A stretch of 64,000 nucleotides of DNA from Pseudooceanicola marinus (lineage in GTDB: Bacteria; Pseudomonadota; Alphaproteobacteria; Rhodobacterales; Rhodobacteraceae). Shown piece after piece: positions 24,872 through 34,464 of the stretch (positions are counted from its first letter, which is position 1; the number at the start of each line of letters is the position of its first letter). Under the pieces are notes generated by a model, which ran no database searches, was not told the origin of the DNA, and saw only the letters and a program-made list of their open reading frames with translations. The stretch covers positions 62,001-126,000 of the forward strand of contig NZ_JAIVMC010000005.1 in NCBI RefSeq assembly GCF_020177265.1, given 5' to 3'. Both the position numbers and the translations under genes were made by a program.

Positions 24872-25555
24872 ATGCCCACCCTCGATATGTCGCAAGTCGA
24901 GCTGCGCGAGGTCAACCAGACCCTGCAAGGCGCCGCCGGCACCCAGACCGCCGAACCCTATGACATCATCAACCCGCGCGGCAGCCATGCGGTCGCCTGC
25001 GGGCTGAACGGCCCGCTGACCGTCACCGTGAAAGGCTCCACCGGGTACTACTGCGCGGGCATGAACAAGGACGCCACGGTGCACGTCGAAGGCTCCGCCG
25101 GGCCGGGCGTGGCGGAAAACATGATGTCGGGCACCGTGGTCATCGACGGCGACGCCAGCCAGTACGCGGGCGCCACCGGCCATGGCGGGTTGCTGGTCAT
25201 CAAGGGCAATGCCTCCTCCCGCTGCGGGATCTCGATGAAGGGGATCGACATCGTCGTGCATGGCAACATCGGCCATATGTCCGCCTTCATGGCGCAAAAG
25301 GGCAACCTAGTGGTGCTGGGCGACGCGGGCGAGGCTCTGGGCGACAGCCTTTACGAGGCGCGCCTCTTCGTGCGCGGCTCCGTCAAATCCCTGGGCGCCG
25401 ACTGCATCGAGAAGGAGATGCGCCCCGAGCACCTGGAGATCCTGGCCGACCTGCTGGAGAAGGCCGGCGCCGACGCAAAGCCCGAAGAGTTCAAGCGCTA
25501 TGGCTCGGCCCGCAAGCTCTACAATTTCAACATCGACCACGCCGACGAGTATTGA
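24872..25555 (+). CDS. glxC: GXGXG-domain protein GlxC / N-methylglutamate synthase subunit B (MgsB)
   Basis: 227-residue protein formed of the right-handed beta-helix found at the C-terminus of glutamate synthase. Repeated glycine-rich turns (GSTGYYCAGMNKDATVHVEGSAG, then GDAGEAL) are visible. It starts 3 bp after the glxB stop. It has no active site of its own and holds the amidotransferase and synthase subunits together. Confidence 0.92.
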   Translation: MPTLDMSQVELREVNQTLQGAAGTQTAEPYDIINPRGSHAVACGLNGPLTVTVKGSTGYYCAGMNKDATVHVEGSAGPGVAENMMSGTVVIDGDASQYAGATGHGGLLVIKGNASSRCGISMKGIDIVVHGNIGHMSAFMAQKGNLVVLGDAGEALGDSLYEARLFVRGSVKSLGADCIEKEMRPEHLEILADLLEKAGADAKPEEFKRYGSARKLYNFNIDHADEY

Positions 25556-25565
25556 GGAGCGCGAT

Positions 25566-26891
25566 ATGGACAAGACCCCACAGACCGACCCGCGCCAATC
25601 CTGGACCTTCTCAAAGGAAACCAATTCCGAGATCCGCCGCGCAGCCGCGACCGGCATCTACGACATCCGCGGCGGCGGCGCGAAACGCCGCGTGCCGCAT
25701 TTCGACGACCTGCTGTTCCTCGGCGCCTCGATCAGCCGCTACCCGCTGGAAGGCTACCGCGAGAAATGCGGCACCGACGTGGTGCTGGGCACGCGCTTCG
25801 CCAAGAAGCCGATCGAGCTGAAGATCCCCATCACCATCGCCGGCATGTCCTTCGGCTCTCTCTCCGCCAATGCGAAAGAGGCCCTGGGCCGGGGCGCGAC
25901 CATGGCGGGCACCTCCACCACCACCGGCGACGGCGGCATGACCGAGGAAGAGCGCGGGCATAGCGAGAAGCTGGTCTATCAGTACCTGCCCTCGCGCTAC
26001 GGGATGAACCCCGACGACCTGCGCCGCGCGGACGCCATCGAGGTGGTCGTGGGCCAGGGCGCCAAGCCCGGCGGGGGCGGCATGTTGCTGGGTCAGAAGA
26101 TCACCGAACGGGTCGCCGGGATGCGAGACCTGCCCGTGGGCATCGACCAGCGCTCGGCCTGTCGTCACCCCGACTGGACCGGCCCCGATGACCTGGAGAT
26201 CAAGATCCTCGAGCTGCGCGAGATCACCAACTGGGAGAAGCCGATCTACATCAAGGTCGGCGGCGCGCGCCCCTACTACGACACGGCGCTGGCGGTGAAG
26301 GCGGGCGCGGACGTGATCGTGCTGGACGGCATGCAGGGCGGCACGGCGGCCACGCAGGACGTCTTCATTGAACACGTGGGCCAGCCGACGCTCGCCTGCA
26401 TCCGCCCCGCCGTGCAGGCGTTGCAGGATCTGGGTCTGCACCGCGAGGTGCAGCTGGTCGTCTCGGGCGGCATCCGCACCGGCGCCGACGTGGCCAAGGC
26501 GCTGGCGCTTGGCGCCGATGCGGTGTCCATCGGCACGGCGGCACTGGTGGCCCTGGGCGACAACGACCCCAAGTGGGAGACCGAGTACAACAAGCTGGGC
26601 ACCACCGCCGGCGCCTATGACGACTGGCACGAGGGCCGCGACCCTGCCGGCATCACCACCCAGGACCCCGAGCTGATGGCGCGGCTGGACCCGGAGGCCG
26701 CCGGGCGGCGCCTGCGGAATTACCTGAACGTCATGACGCTGGAGGCCCAGACCCTCGCCCGCGCCTGCGGCAAGAGCCATGTGCACAATCTTGAACCGGA
26801 AGACCTCTGCGCCCTGACGATGGAGGCCGCCGCCATGGCGCAGGTGCCCCTGGCCGGGACAAACTGGTGGCCGGGCAAACCCGGGTTCTGA
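25566..26891 (+). CDS. glxD: FMN-binding glutamate synthase-type protein GlxD / N-methylglutamate synthase subunit C (MgsC)
   Basis: 441-residue protein with the FMN/iron-sulfur core of glutamate synthase. The FMN barrel is recognised by ITIAGMSFGSLSANAKEAL, GQGAKPGGGGML and VSGGIRTGADVAKALALGADAVSIGTA. The start at 25566 follows GAGGAG; an upstream ORF extension overlaps glxC and is rejected. It performs the reductive step that makes glutamate or N-methylglutamate. A hairpin separates it from gmaS. Confidence 0.93.
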   Translation: MDKTPQTDPRQSWTFSKETNSEIRRAAATGIYDIRGGGAKRRVPHFDDLLFLGASISRYPLEGYREKCGTDVVLGTRFAKKPIELKIPITIAGMSFGSLSANAKEALGRGATMAGTSTTTGDGGMTEEERGHSEKLVYQYLPSRYGMNPDDLRRADAIEVVVGQGAKPGGGGMLLGQKITERVAGMRDLPVGIDQRSACRHPDWTGPDDLEIKILELREITNWEKPIYIKVGGARPYYDTALAVKAGADVIVLDGMQGGTAATQDVFIEHVGQPTLACIRPAVQALQDLGLHREVQLVVSGGIRTGADVAKALALGADAVSIGTAALVALGDNDPKWETEYNKLGTTAGAYDDWHEGRDPAGITTQDPELMARLDPEAAGRRLRNYLNVMTLEAQTLARACGKSHVHNLEPEDLCALTMEAAAMAQVPLAGTNWWPGKPGF

Positions 26892-26896
26892 GACGG

Positions 26897-26918
26897 CGGC
26901 GGGGAGCGATCCCCGCCG
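26897..26918 (+). terminator. Hairpin between glxD and gmaS
   Basis: Perfect 9-bp stem CGGCGGGGA / TCCCCGCCG with a GCGA loop, 5 bp after the glxD stop. Only TT follows, so it is probably a partial terminator or mRNA-stabilising hairpin that sets the gmaS level. Confidence 0.55.
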
Positions 26919-27024
26919 TTCGCCCTTGGCGGCACGGCAGGTGCTGACCGGGCGAAGACATGAGACGAATGGATCGACAGACGGGGCGCCAGACCCCCGC
27001 GACACGACAGGGAAAGGACAAGCT

Positions 27025-28341
27025 ATGACCGACCTCACAGCCTTCGCGAAGGCCAATGGCGTCAAGTATTTCATGATCTCCTACACCGACCTCTTCGGCG
27101 GACAGCGGGCGAAACTTGTGCCCGCCGCCGCCATCGCCGACATGACCGAAGACGGCGCCGGTTTCGCGGGTTTCGCCACCTGGCTGGACATGACGCCGGC
27201 GCATCCCGACATGCTGGCCGTGCCGGATCCGACCACGGTGATCCAGCTGCCCTGGAAGCCCGAGGTCGCCTGGGTCGCCGCCAACTGCGTCATGGAAGGC
27301 CAGGACGTGGCCCAGGCGCCGCGCAACGTGTTGCGGGGCCTGGTGGCCGAGGCCGCCAAGGAGGGTCTGCGCGTCAAGACCGGGATCGAGGCGGAATTCT
27401 TCCTGCTGACCCCCGAAGGCGACGTGATCTCGGACCCCTTCGATACCGCCGAGAAGCCCTGTTACGATCAGCAGGCCGTGATGCGCCGCTATGACGTGAT
27501 CAGCGAGATCTGCGACTACATGCTGGATCTCGGCTGGGGCCCCTACCAGAACGACCACGAGGACGCGAACGGCCAGTTCGAGATGAACTGGGAATTCGAC
27601 GACGCCCTGGTCACAGCCGACCGCCACAGCTTCTTCAAGTTCATGGTCAAATCGGTGGCCGAAAAGCATGGCTTCCGCGCCACCTTCATGCCGAAACCCA
27701 TCGAAGGGCTGACCGGCAACGGCTGCCACGCCCATATCTCGGTCTGGGATCTGGAGGGCAAGGAGAACGCCTTTGCCGGAGATGCCGGGGGCCAGATCGG
27801 TGAGGTTGGCCTGAGCGAACGCGGCGGCTATTTCCTGGGCGGCATCATGAAACATGCCGAGGCGCTGGCGGCGCTGACCAACCCGACGGTCAACAGCTAC
27901 AAGCGGATCAATGCGCCGCGCACCATGTCCGGGGCCACCTGGGCGCCCAACACCGTCACCTGGACCGGCAACAACCGCACCCACATGGTGCGCGTCCCCG
28001 GCCCCGGCCGGTTCGAGCTGCGCCTGCCCGATGGCGCCGCCAACCCCTACCTGTTGCAGGCAGTGATCATCGCCGCGGGCCTCTCGGGCATCCGGTCCAA
28101 GGCCGATCCGGGGCAACGCCACGACATCGACATGTACGCCGAAGGCCACAAGATCACCGATGCGCCGAAGCTGCCGCTGAACCTGCTGGATGCCATCCGC
28201 GCCTTCGAGGCGGATGACGAGTTGCAGGCGATGCTGGGCACCGACTTCTCCGCCTCCTATGCCAAGATGAAGCATCAGGAATGGAACAGTTTCGTGTCCC
28301 ACTTCTCCCGCTGGGAGAAGGACAACACGCTGGATATCTGA
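27025..28341 (+). CDS. gmaS: Glutamine synthetase-family ligase, GmaS/GlnT type
   Basis: 438-residue glutamine synthetase-fold enzyme. Metal and substrate motifs are present: GIEAEFFLL, NGQFEMNWEF, NGCHAHISVW and the ATP/phosphate segment RTHMVRVPGPGRFELRLPDGAANPY. The length matches gamma-glutamylmethylamide synthetase (about 440). That enzyme joins methylamine to glutamate and works with N-methylglutamate synthase (glxBCD) in methylamine use. An ordinary GlnT glutamine synthetase is the alternative. It has a strong terminator 41 bp downstream. Confidence 0.88.
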   Translation: MTDLTAFAKANGVKYFMISYTDLFGGQRAKLVPAAAIADMTEDGAGFAGFATWLDMTPAHPDMLAVPDPTTVIQLPWKPEVAWVAANCVMEGQDVAQAPRNVLRGLVAEAAKEGLRVKTGIEAEFFLLTPEGDVISDPFDTAEKPCYDQQAVMRRYDVISEICDYMLDLGWGPYQNDHEDANGQFEMNWEFDDALVTADRHSFFKFMVKSVAEKHGFRATFMPKPIEGLTGNGCHAHISVWDLEGKENAFAGDAGGQIGEVGLSERGGYFLGGIMKHAEALAALTNPTVNSYKRINAPRTMSGATWAPNTVTWTGNNRTHMVRVPGPGRFELRLPDGAANPYLLQAVIIAAGLSGIRSKADPGQRHDIDMYAEGHKITDAPKLPLNLLDAIRAFEADDELQAMLGTDFSASYAKMKHQEWNSFVSHFSRWEKDNTLDI

Positions 28342-28381
28342 GGGACCTCTCCCCGTTGGCCACAAGATCCGGCCGACGACT

Positions 28382-28409
28382 GGCCCGGGGTCTCCCCCGG
28401 GCCTTTTTT
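28382..28409 (+). terminator. Strong intrinsic terminator after gmaS
   Basis: 9-bp GC stem (GGCCCGGGG with CCCCGGGCC), TCTC loop, then six T. The clearest Rho-independent terminator in the window. Confidence 0.92.
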
Positions 28410-28491
28410 GGTTCAGAGGTCCGGGGCGCGCCGCATCCTGCGCACCTGACACCCTGCCGCGCAGGGCGCAGGGTGTGACCGGCCGGCCCCG

Positions 28492-29328
28492 TCAGCCGTT
28501 GTCGCGCAACAGGATGATCTCCAGCCGGTCATTGCGGGCGGCCATCGGGTTACGGTCGGCCAGCTCGCGATCCGCGTGGCCGGTGACCCGCGACACGCGG
28601 CTGCCCGACAGCCCCTGCTGCAGCATCAGCTTGCGCATCTCCTGGGCACGCAGGGTCGACAGCTCCCAGACCGGGTTCTCGTTCAGGACGACGGGACGGG
28701 CGTGCACATGCCCCTCCATCGCCATTTCGTTGGTCACCAGCGAAGTCACCCGCACCAGCATCGCCGCCATCTCCTCCAGCAGGGCCGTCGGCTCGGCGGT
28801 CTCCCCCTCGAAGAGCGGCACATCCTCGGTCTCGAACAGCTCGATCACCAGGCCCTCGTCGGTGACGCGGGTCACGATGTGGCGCAGCATTTCGGGATGC
28901 ACGTCGCTTTCGCCGGTCTGGCCGCGCAGGATCTTCTCGATCTCCTCCAGCTGGCGCTGCTGCTCGGCCTCCGCCTCCTCCTCGGCCTCGCGCCCCGAGG
29001 CCTTGTCCTCCGGCGTGGGGTTCAGGGAGGTGGCCCCGGTGCCGACCTGCGGCAGGGCCATCTCGGAAAAGGTGCTTTCGCCGCCGAAGGCGCCGTCGCC
29101 CCCGCCGGACACCCGGTTCAGCGGGATCGTCGGGCTGAAGTAATCCGCGATCCCCTTGCGTTGCTTTTCCGTCGTCGCGTTCAACAGCCACATCAGCAGG
29201 AAGAAGGCCATCATGGCCGTGACAAAATCGGCATAGGCCACTTTCCAGGCGCCGCCGTGATGTCCGTCACCGCCGCCCTTCTTCACCTTCTTGATGATGA
29301 TCGGCTGGGCGTTGCTCGGCCCACTCAT
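28492..29328 (-). CDS. motB: Flagellar motor stator protein MotB
   Basis: 278-residue stator subunit. One membrane helix near residues 28-50 contains the proton-carrying Asp34 in YADFVTAMMAFFLLMWLLNA. A central acidic linker follows (about 95-125), then an OmpA-like peptidoglycan-binding domain with GHADRELADRNPMAARNDRLEI. The start at 29328 is preferred over 29349 because AGG lies in place. No motA is adjacent in the window. The flgEKLI genes lie 11 kb away, with sox and polysaccharide genes between them. Confidence 0.92.
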   Translation of the reverse strand: MSGPSNAQPIIIKKVKKGGGDGHHGGAWKVAYADFVTAMMAFFLLMWLLNATTEKQRKGIADYFSPTIPLNRVSGGGDGAFGGESTFSEMALPQVGTGATSLNPTPEDKASGREAEEEAEAEQQRQLEEIEKILRGQTGESDVHPEMLRHIVTRVTDEGLVIELFETEDVPLFEGETAEPTALLEEMAAMLVRVTSLVTNEMAMEGHVHARPVVLNENPVWELSTLRAQEMRKLMLQQGLSGSRVSRVTGHADRELADRNPMAARNDRLEIILLRDNG

Positions 29329-29494
29329 CCTTACCACCTCTGTTCTCACCCGGGATCAGGCTACCCCCCAGCCCTTGCTGCGGCCTTAACACCTTCAATT
29401 GTCCCCATTTGCCCGCGTCCAAGGCGCGCGGGAGGCAGGCGGGAACCGATCCTTAACTCTGCCGCGCCAAGGATGGGCGCACATCGGATGGAGG

Positions 29495-30421
29495 ATGAGG
29501 GTGACAGTCGATCTGCTGGTTCTGGGAGGCTCGGGCCGCGTGGGCCGCCTGTTGCGCGGCGCGCTGGCCCGGTCCGAGGCGCTGCGCGCAGAGCTGGCGC
29601 CGTCGGGCCGGACGCCGCGCCTCATGTGGCAGTGCCGCCGCGGGCCGTCAGGGGCGGATATCCTGAAATGGCAACCGGGCGCGGCCCTGCCGGAGGGGCT
29701 GCGTGCCCGGGCAATCCTTGCGCTCTGGGGCGTGACCGAGGGGCCGGCAACGGCGCTGGCGCAGAATGCTACCCTGGCGCGCGCGGCGCTGCACCTGGCG
29801 CAACGGGTCGGCGCCGACCGGGTTCTGCATGCCTCCAGTGGGGCCGTGCAGGCCGGGCTGACCGGCGCCCCGGCGCAGGAGGATGGCCCGCTGGCACCGC
29901 TTGGCCCCTACGGCACCGCCAAGGCGGAGATGGAACGCGTCGTGGCGGCCTGGCACGCCCGCCGCGCCACGGCAGGGGATACCCCAGGCGACACAGGCCC
30001 GCGCAGCCTGATCCTACGTCTGGGCAACATCGCCGGGGCCGACAGCCTGTCGCGCGCCCTGTCAGGTCCCGGACCGATCACGCTGGACCGTTTCGACGGG
30101 CCCGGCGCCACCGCAGGCGGACCCCGCCGCGCCTACCTCGGAATCGAGGATCTGGCCCGCGCCCTGGGCGCCCTGCTGCGCCTGCCCGCCGCCGCGATGC
30201 CAACGCACCTGAACCTCGCCGGCCCCGCCCCCGTCGCGATGGAGGCGCTGGCCCGCGCCGCCGGGCGCGAGGTGCTCTGGCGCCCCGCCCCGGCGGCCGC
30301 GCTGCCGGTGCTGGCGCTGGACACCACGCGCCTTGCCGCCCTGACGGGCGGCCCATTGCACGGCAGCGCCGACCCTAGCGCCCTGCTGGCCCAGTGGCAC
30401 GGCGCGGAGGTCGGCGCATGA
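29495..30421 (+). CDS. NAD-dependent epimerase/dehydratase-family protein
   Basis: 308-residue short-chain dehydrogenase of the extended type. The Rossmann motif GGSGRVGR is near the N-terminus, SSGAVQ occupies the catalytic Ser position and YGTAKAEME gives the Tyr-x3-Lys pair. GTG at 29501 is an equally good start. The stop overlaps the next gene (ATGA), so it heads a three-gene sugar/polysaccharide operon. The nucleotide sugar it acts on is unknown. Protein is very rich in Ala, Arg and Leu. Confidence 0.82.
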   Translation: MRVTVDLLVLGGSGRVGRLLRGALARSEALRAELAPSGRTPRLMWQCRRGPSGADILKWQPGAALPEGLRARAILALWGVTEGPATALAQNATLARAALHLAQRVGADRVLHASSGAVQAGLTGAPAQEDGPLAPLGPYGTAKAEMERVVAAWHARRATAGDTPGDTGPRSLILRLGNIAGADSLSRALSGPGPITLDRFDGPGATAGGPRRAYLGIEDLARALGALLRLPAAAMPTHLNLAGPAPVAMEALARAAGREVLWRPAPAAALPVLALDTTRLAALTGGPLHGSADPSALLAQWHGAEVGA

Positions 30422-31134
30422 CCTCCGGCGTGCACGGGCCGTTTCCCGCGAAGGCCTCCCCCCTCTCCCGCGCCCGTGGCCAAGCGCAGGCCTCTCCTGC
30501 CCGGCCCGCGCCGCTGCCGCCCGGACGCCGGGCGCTGGACCTGTCTGTGGCCCTGCTGGCGACGCTCTGCCTCTGGCCCCTGCTGCTGGCCCTGACCCTG
30601 CTGATCCGGTTGCGCGACGGCGCGCCTGTTCTCTACCCGGCGGAGAGGATGCAGGCGCCCGGTCGGCCCTTCATCCTGTGGAAATTCCGCACCATGACCC
30701 CCGATCCCGATGACCATGGCGTCACCGGCGGCGACAAGGCGGCACGGATCACGCCGCTTGGCCACCACATGCGCCGATGGCGGCTGGATGAGCTGCCGCA
30801 GCTGTGGAACCTTCTGCGTGGCGACATCACCCTGGTCGGCCCGCGGCCGCCGCTGCGCAGCCATGTCGCCGCCCGGCCCGCGCTCTTTGCCCGCGTCCTG
30901 CAAAACCGCCCCGGGCTGACCGGCCTCGCCACGCTGCGCTGGCATGCCCGCGAGGCCGCGCTGCTGCACCCCTGTCGCGACGCCGCCGAAACAGAACGGA
31001 TCTACCTGGCGCGCTGCTTGCCCGCCAAGGCGCGGCTGGACCTGTGGTATGCGCGCCACCGCAGCCTCCGGCTCGACCTCTGGATCCTGGCCCGCACCCT
31101 CTGGCCCCGCCGCAGACGGCGGAGTCGGCGATGA
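30418..31134 (+). CDS. Bacterial sugar transferase (polyprenyl-phosphate phosphoglycosyl transferase)
   Basis: 238-residue small phosphoglycosyl transferase. A hydrophobic re-entrant helix at about residues 42-62 precedes the core motif WKFRTM, then RWRLDELPQLWNLLRGDITLVGPRPPL with the catalytic Asp-Glu pair. It moves a sugar-phosphate to undecaprenyl phosphate to start an exopolysaccharide, capsule or O-antigen unit. The multi-helix N-terminal domain of WbaP-type enzymes is absent. It overlaps both neighbours by ATGA. Confidence 0.9.
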   Translation: MTSGVHGPFPAKASPLSRARGQAQASPARPAPLPPGRRALDLSVALLATLCLWPLLLALTLLIRLRDGAPVLYPAERMQAPGRPFILWKFRTMTPDPDDHGVTGGDKAARITPLGHHMRRWRLDELPQLWNLLRGDITLVGPRPPLRSHVAARPALFARVLQNRPGLTGLATLRWHAREAALLHPCRDAAETERIYLARCLPAKARLDLWYARHRSLRLDLWILARTLWPRRRRRSRR

Positions 31135-33062
31135 CGGCGCGACGCGGCCCATGGTCCCGGCTGGCCCGCCACCTGACCGATCTCGGCCCGCGCCCCAAGG
31201 CGGCGATCCTGCTGGCACTGGACAGTGCCGCCGCTACTCTCGCCTGGGTCGCTTGCCTGCTGGCCTGGCCCGGCGCGGGTGACCCGGCACTGCTGCTGGT
31301 GCTTCCGGCACTGGCGGGCGCGGGCTGCGTCTTGCTCGGCCTCCACCGCGGGAAACTGCAGGCCTACCCGCTGCAAGGGCTGCCCCGCAGCCTGGCGCTG
31401 GCGGTCGCACTGGCCGGGTTGGTCGCCCTGTGGCAGGGTCTGACGCCCACGGCCAGCAGCGCCACAGCGGTGGTCCCGGCCCTGGGACCGCCCTTGGGAC
31501 TGGCCTCCCTCTTTGTCACCCTGACGGTCATCGGTCGGCTGATCCTGCTGCGCCTGGCCCTGATGGCCCATGGAGTCGCGCGCCCGCCGGACAGCCTGCT
31601 GATCTGGGGCGCCGGGAGGGCCGGACAGCAACTCTCCGCCGCCTTGGCGGGCGATCGCCACCACCGCTGCCTCGGCTTTCTCGACGATGACCCGCGCAAG
31701 CAGGGACAGCGGCTGGCCGGGCTACCGGTCCATGCCCCGGCCCGCGCGGCGGACCTGCTGGCCCGGCACAGCCCCGCCCGGATCATCCTGGCCCTGCCCC
31801 GCGCCACCTGGACCCAGGCCCGGGCGCGACTGGCCGGCCTGTGCTGCGAGGTGCAGACCCTGCCCGGCTTCGCGGCCCACCTTTGGGGCGGTGCGGACGG
31901 GCCACCGGACCCGCCGGACCTGCTCGGACGCGCCCGCCTCGACCGGCACCTGCCGGAGGTGCGCGACAGCTATGCCGGGCGGCGCATCCTGGTGACCGGC
32001 GCCGGCGGCTCGATCGGATCGGAACTGGCCCGGCAACTGCTGCGCTGCGGCCCCGCGCGGCTGGTGTTGCTTGATCACGGAGAACTCGCCCTCTACAGCA
32101 TCGCGATCGAATTGGAGGCAGCGGGCCAGGGCGTGATCCGCCCCGTGCTGGGATCGGTCTGCGACGGCCCCGGCATCGAGGCCCTGCTGACGTCAGAGCG
32201 TATCGATACCGTCTTTCACGCCGCCGCTCTGAAACACGTCCCCCTGGTCGAGGCGAATCCGCTGGCGGGGATCCGCACCAACGTCCTGGGCACCCAGACT
32301 CTGGCCGAGGCCGCGCTGCGGGCCGGCGTGGGCCGGATGCTGCTGGTCTCGACCGACAAGGCCGTGCGCCCGACCTCGGTGATGGGCGCCAGCAAGCGGC
32401 TGGCCGAAGAGGTGGTGCAGGACCTAGCGGAGCGCAGCGATGCCACCCGCTTTGCCATGGTGCGCTTCGGCAACGTGCTGGGCTCCTCGGGGTCCGTCGT
32501 ACCCCGCTTCGCCGCCCAGATCGCCGCCGGCGGGCCGGTGACGGTGACCGATCCCCGGATGACACGCTACTTCATGACCTGCGCCGAGGCGGTGCGGCTG
32601 ACCCTTCTGGCCGGGGCCTGGGCGCGCGGCGGCGATCTCTTCGTGCTGGACATGGGCCCGCCGCAACGGATCCTGGACCTGGCCTGCCGCATGATCCGAG
32701 GTGCGGGCCATCTGCCGCGCCTGCCTCCGGGGACCGCTGCGCGGGACCGACCCGCGCCCCTCGGGGCAGAACCGCCCGGCCCCGATGCGGAAGAGATCGA
32801 GGTGCGCTTCACCGGCCTGCGCCCGGGAGAGAAGCTGACCGAGGATCTGCTGATCGGGGACCAGCTTCATCCCACGCCGCATCCCCGCATCCTGCGCGCC
32901 CGCGAGGGACATCTGTCGCAGATAGAGGTGGCCGCGGCCCTGACAGAGCTGCGCCGCTGTCTGGAGGCACGCGACGACACCGCTGCCGTCGCGGCCCTGC
33001 ACCGATGGGTCGCGCGCGGCCAGCAGCCCCGCCGCGCCGCCAGCGGAGAGGAGAGCGGCTAA
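31131..33062 (+). CDS. CapD/WbpM-type membrane nucleotide-sugar dehydratase/epimerase
   Basis: 643-residue protein. The N-terminal part (about 1-150) has hydrophobic helices; a small Rossmann-like domain follows (GAGRAGQQLSAAL, about 163), then the catalytic SDR domain (VTGAGGSIGSELARQLL, about 287). The active site reads STDKAVRPTSVMGASKR, with Met replacing the usual Tyr as in UDP-GlcNAc 4,6-dehydratases. It probably makes a 6-deoxy-4-keto sugar for the lipid carrier loaded by the upstream transferase. The end (about 535-560) has a Pro/Gly-rich insertion. Confidence 0.88.
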   Translation: MTARRGPWSRLARHLTDLGPRPKAAILLALDSAAATLAWVACLLAWPGAGDPALLLVLPALAGAGCVLLGLHRGKLQAYPLQGLPRSLALAVALAGLVALWQGLTPTASSATAVVPALGPPLGLASLFVTLTVIGRLILLRLALMAHGVARPPDSLLIWGAGRAGQQLSAALAGDRHHRCLGFLDDDPRKQGQRLAGLPVHAPARAADLLARHSPARIILALPRATWTQARARLAGLCCEVQTLPGFAAHLWGGADGPPDPPDLLGRARLDRHLPEVRDSYAGRRILVTGAGGSIGSELARQLLRCGPARLVLLDHGELALYSIAIELEAAGQGVIRPVLGSVCDGPGIEALLTSERIDTVFHAAALKHVPLVEANPLAGIRTNVLGTQTLAEAALRAGVGRMLLVSTDKAVRPTSVMGASKRLAEEVVQDLAERSDATRFAMVRFGNVLGSSGSVVPRFAAQIAAGGPVTVTDPRMTRYFMTCAEAVRLTLLAGAWARGGDLFVLDMGPPQRILDLACRMIRGAGHLPRLPPGTAARDRPAPLGAEPPGPDAEEIEVRFTGLRPGEKLTEDLLIGDQLHPTPHPRILRAREGHLSQIEVAAALTELRRCLEARDDTAAVAALHRWVARGQQPRRAASGEESG

Positions 33063-33337
33063 CCCGCGGATCAGCCGACCTGTAAGCCCTCGGGTAACTC
33101 GAGCGACCTACCCGGCGCCATCCCCCCAGAAGGCGGCAGGATGGCAACGGCTGCGCATGATCCCCAGGCCACAGCCGCCACGGGCAAGCCGGGCGCGGCA
33201 TGGTATGGGCTCTCCCCCAGCACCCGGAGCCCCGGTTCTCTCGAAGCCGGCGCCATGCGCCGCTGAGAGTGGGGCGCCCCTCTTCTCCTTGCCGGACATA
33301 TCCCCACCGGAGGCATCGGCCGCCAGGCCGATCCCCT
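33063..33337. other. 275-bp gap between convergent polysaccharide and dipeptidase genes
   Basis: No gene is supported. Several short GC-rich inverted stretches are present but none has a U-tract on either strand. It must contain the 3' ends of both transcripts. Confidence 0.4.
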
Positions 33338-34399
33338 TCAGTCCTTCCAGGTGCGCCGCAGGACCGCCATCCAATTGCGATGACAGAGCTTCTCCATCAG
33401 CGCGTCGTCGATCCCGTGATCTCGCATCGCTGTGCGCAGCGCCGAAAGGCCGGCGCAGTCGCCGATGGCCTGCGGCACGATCGCCCCGTCGAAATCGGAG
33501 CCGAACCCCACACGATCCTCGCCTAGGATGCCGATCAGGTGGTCGAGGTGGCGCAGCAGCATGCCCAGCGGGGTGTCCGCCGTCATCTGCCCGTCGGGCC
33601 GCAGGAACCCGGTGGCCAGGTTGATCCCCACCATGCCGTCGCTGTCGGCGATCGTCCGCAGCTGATCGTCGGTCAGGTTGCGCGCATGCGGACAGACGGC
33701 GGCGGCGTTGGAATGGGTGGCCACCAGGGGCGCGTCGCTGATCGCGGCCACCTCCCTCACGCCAGCCGCATTCAGATGCGACAGGTCGATCAGGATGCCC
33801 AGGCGGTTGCATTCGGCGACCAGGCGCCGCCCGGCCTCGGTCAGCCCGCCGCCGATGTCGGGATCGGACGGATAGCGGAAGGGGACGCCTTCGGCGAAGA
33901 TCGTCGGCCGCGACCAGACCGGCCCGAGGGACCGCAGGCCGCGCGCGTGGAAATCCTCCAGCTCGGCAATCTCCGGCCCGATGGCCTCGGCGCCCTCGAT
34001 ATGCAGCACGGCGGCCATCTCTGGCCCGTCCAGTGCGGCCTCCAGCGTGTCGGCATCCGTGCAAATGCGAATGACCCCGGCCGCCTCCAGCGCGCGGGCG
34101 GCGGCGAAGCCCTGATCGGTCATCTCGGCGGCATAGGGGCGCTCCACCGGTGGCGGCAGCGGGATGTCGTAGCTGGGTTTCGCCAGGTCCTCCATCGACA
34201 TGCCATGCTCCGGCGGGCTGGGCACGAAGATGGCGAAGAACCCGCCCGACAGGCCACCGGCCCGGGCGCGCGGCAGGTCGATATGGCCGCTGTTCAGCCC
34301 GTCGCGCACCTGCGCCGCCGTCACCTTGCCGGTGATCAGCCGCAGGATCAGGTCGTTATGGCCGTCGAAGATGCCCGGCTGGCGGTCACTGTCATGCAT
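33338..34399 (-). CDS. Membrane dipeptidase (peptidase M19, renal dipeptidase family)
   Basis: 353-residue zinc dipeptidase. Metal ligands are visible: DGHND near the N-terminus, the bridging Glu in HIEGAE, HLN in LIDLSHLNAAG, and THSNA. VGFGSDFDG is a further hallmark. In Pseudomonas an M19 dipeptidase gene lies with dimethylglycine and sarcosine genes under GbdR control. This gene follows soxBDAG here, so a link to N-methylated glycine metabolism is likely, though its substrate is unknown. Confidence 0.92.
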   Translation of the reverse strand: MHDSDRQPGIFDGHNDLILRLITGKVTAAQVRDGLNSGHIDLPRARAGGLSGGFFAIFVPSPPEHGMSMEDLAKPSYDIPLPPPVERPYAAEMTDQGFAAARALEAAGVIRICTDADTLEAALDGPEMAAVLHIEGAEAIGPEIAELEDFHARGLRSLGPVWSRPTIFAEGVPFRYPSDPDIGGGLTEAGRRLVAECNRLGILIDLSHLNAAGVREVAAISDAPLVATHSNAAAVCPHARNLTDDQLRTIADSDGMVGINLATGFLRPDGQMTADTPLGMLLRHLDHLIGILGEDRVGFGSDFDGAIVPQAIGDCAGLSALRTAMRDHGIDDALMEKLCHRNWMAVLRRTWKD

Positions 34400-34464
34400 G
34401 ATCTGACTTCCCTGAAAACACAGCCCCGACAGAACCGCCTAGCGCCGCCTCTGTCCAGAGTGGA

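Noticed and set aside
26731-28452. 573-codon open frame on the minus strand
   Set aside because: Antisense to gmaS and crosses its terminator; not a real gene.
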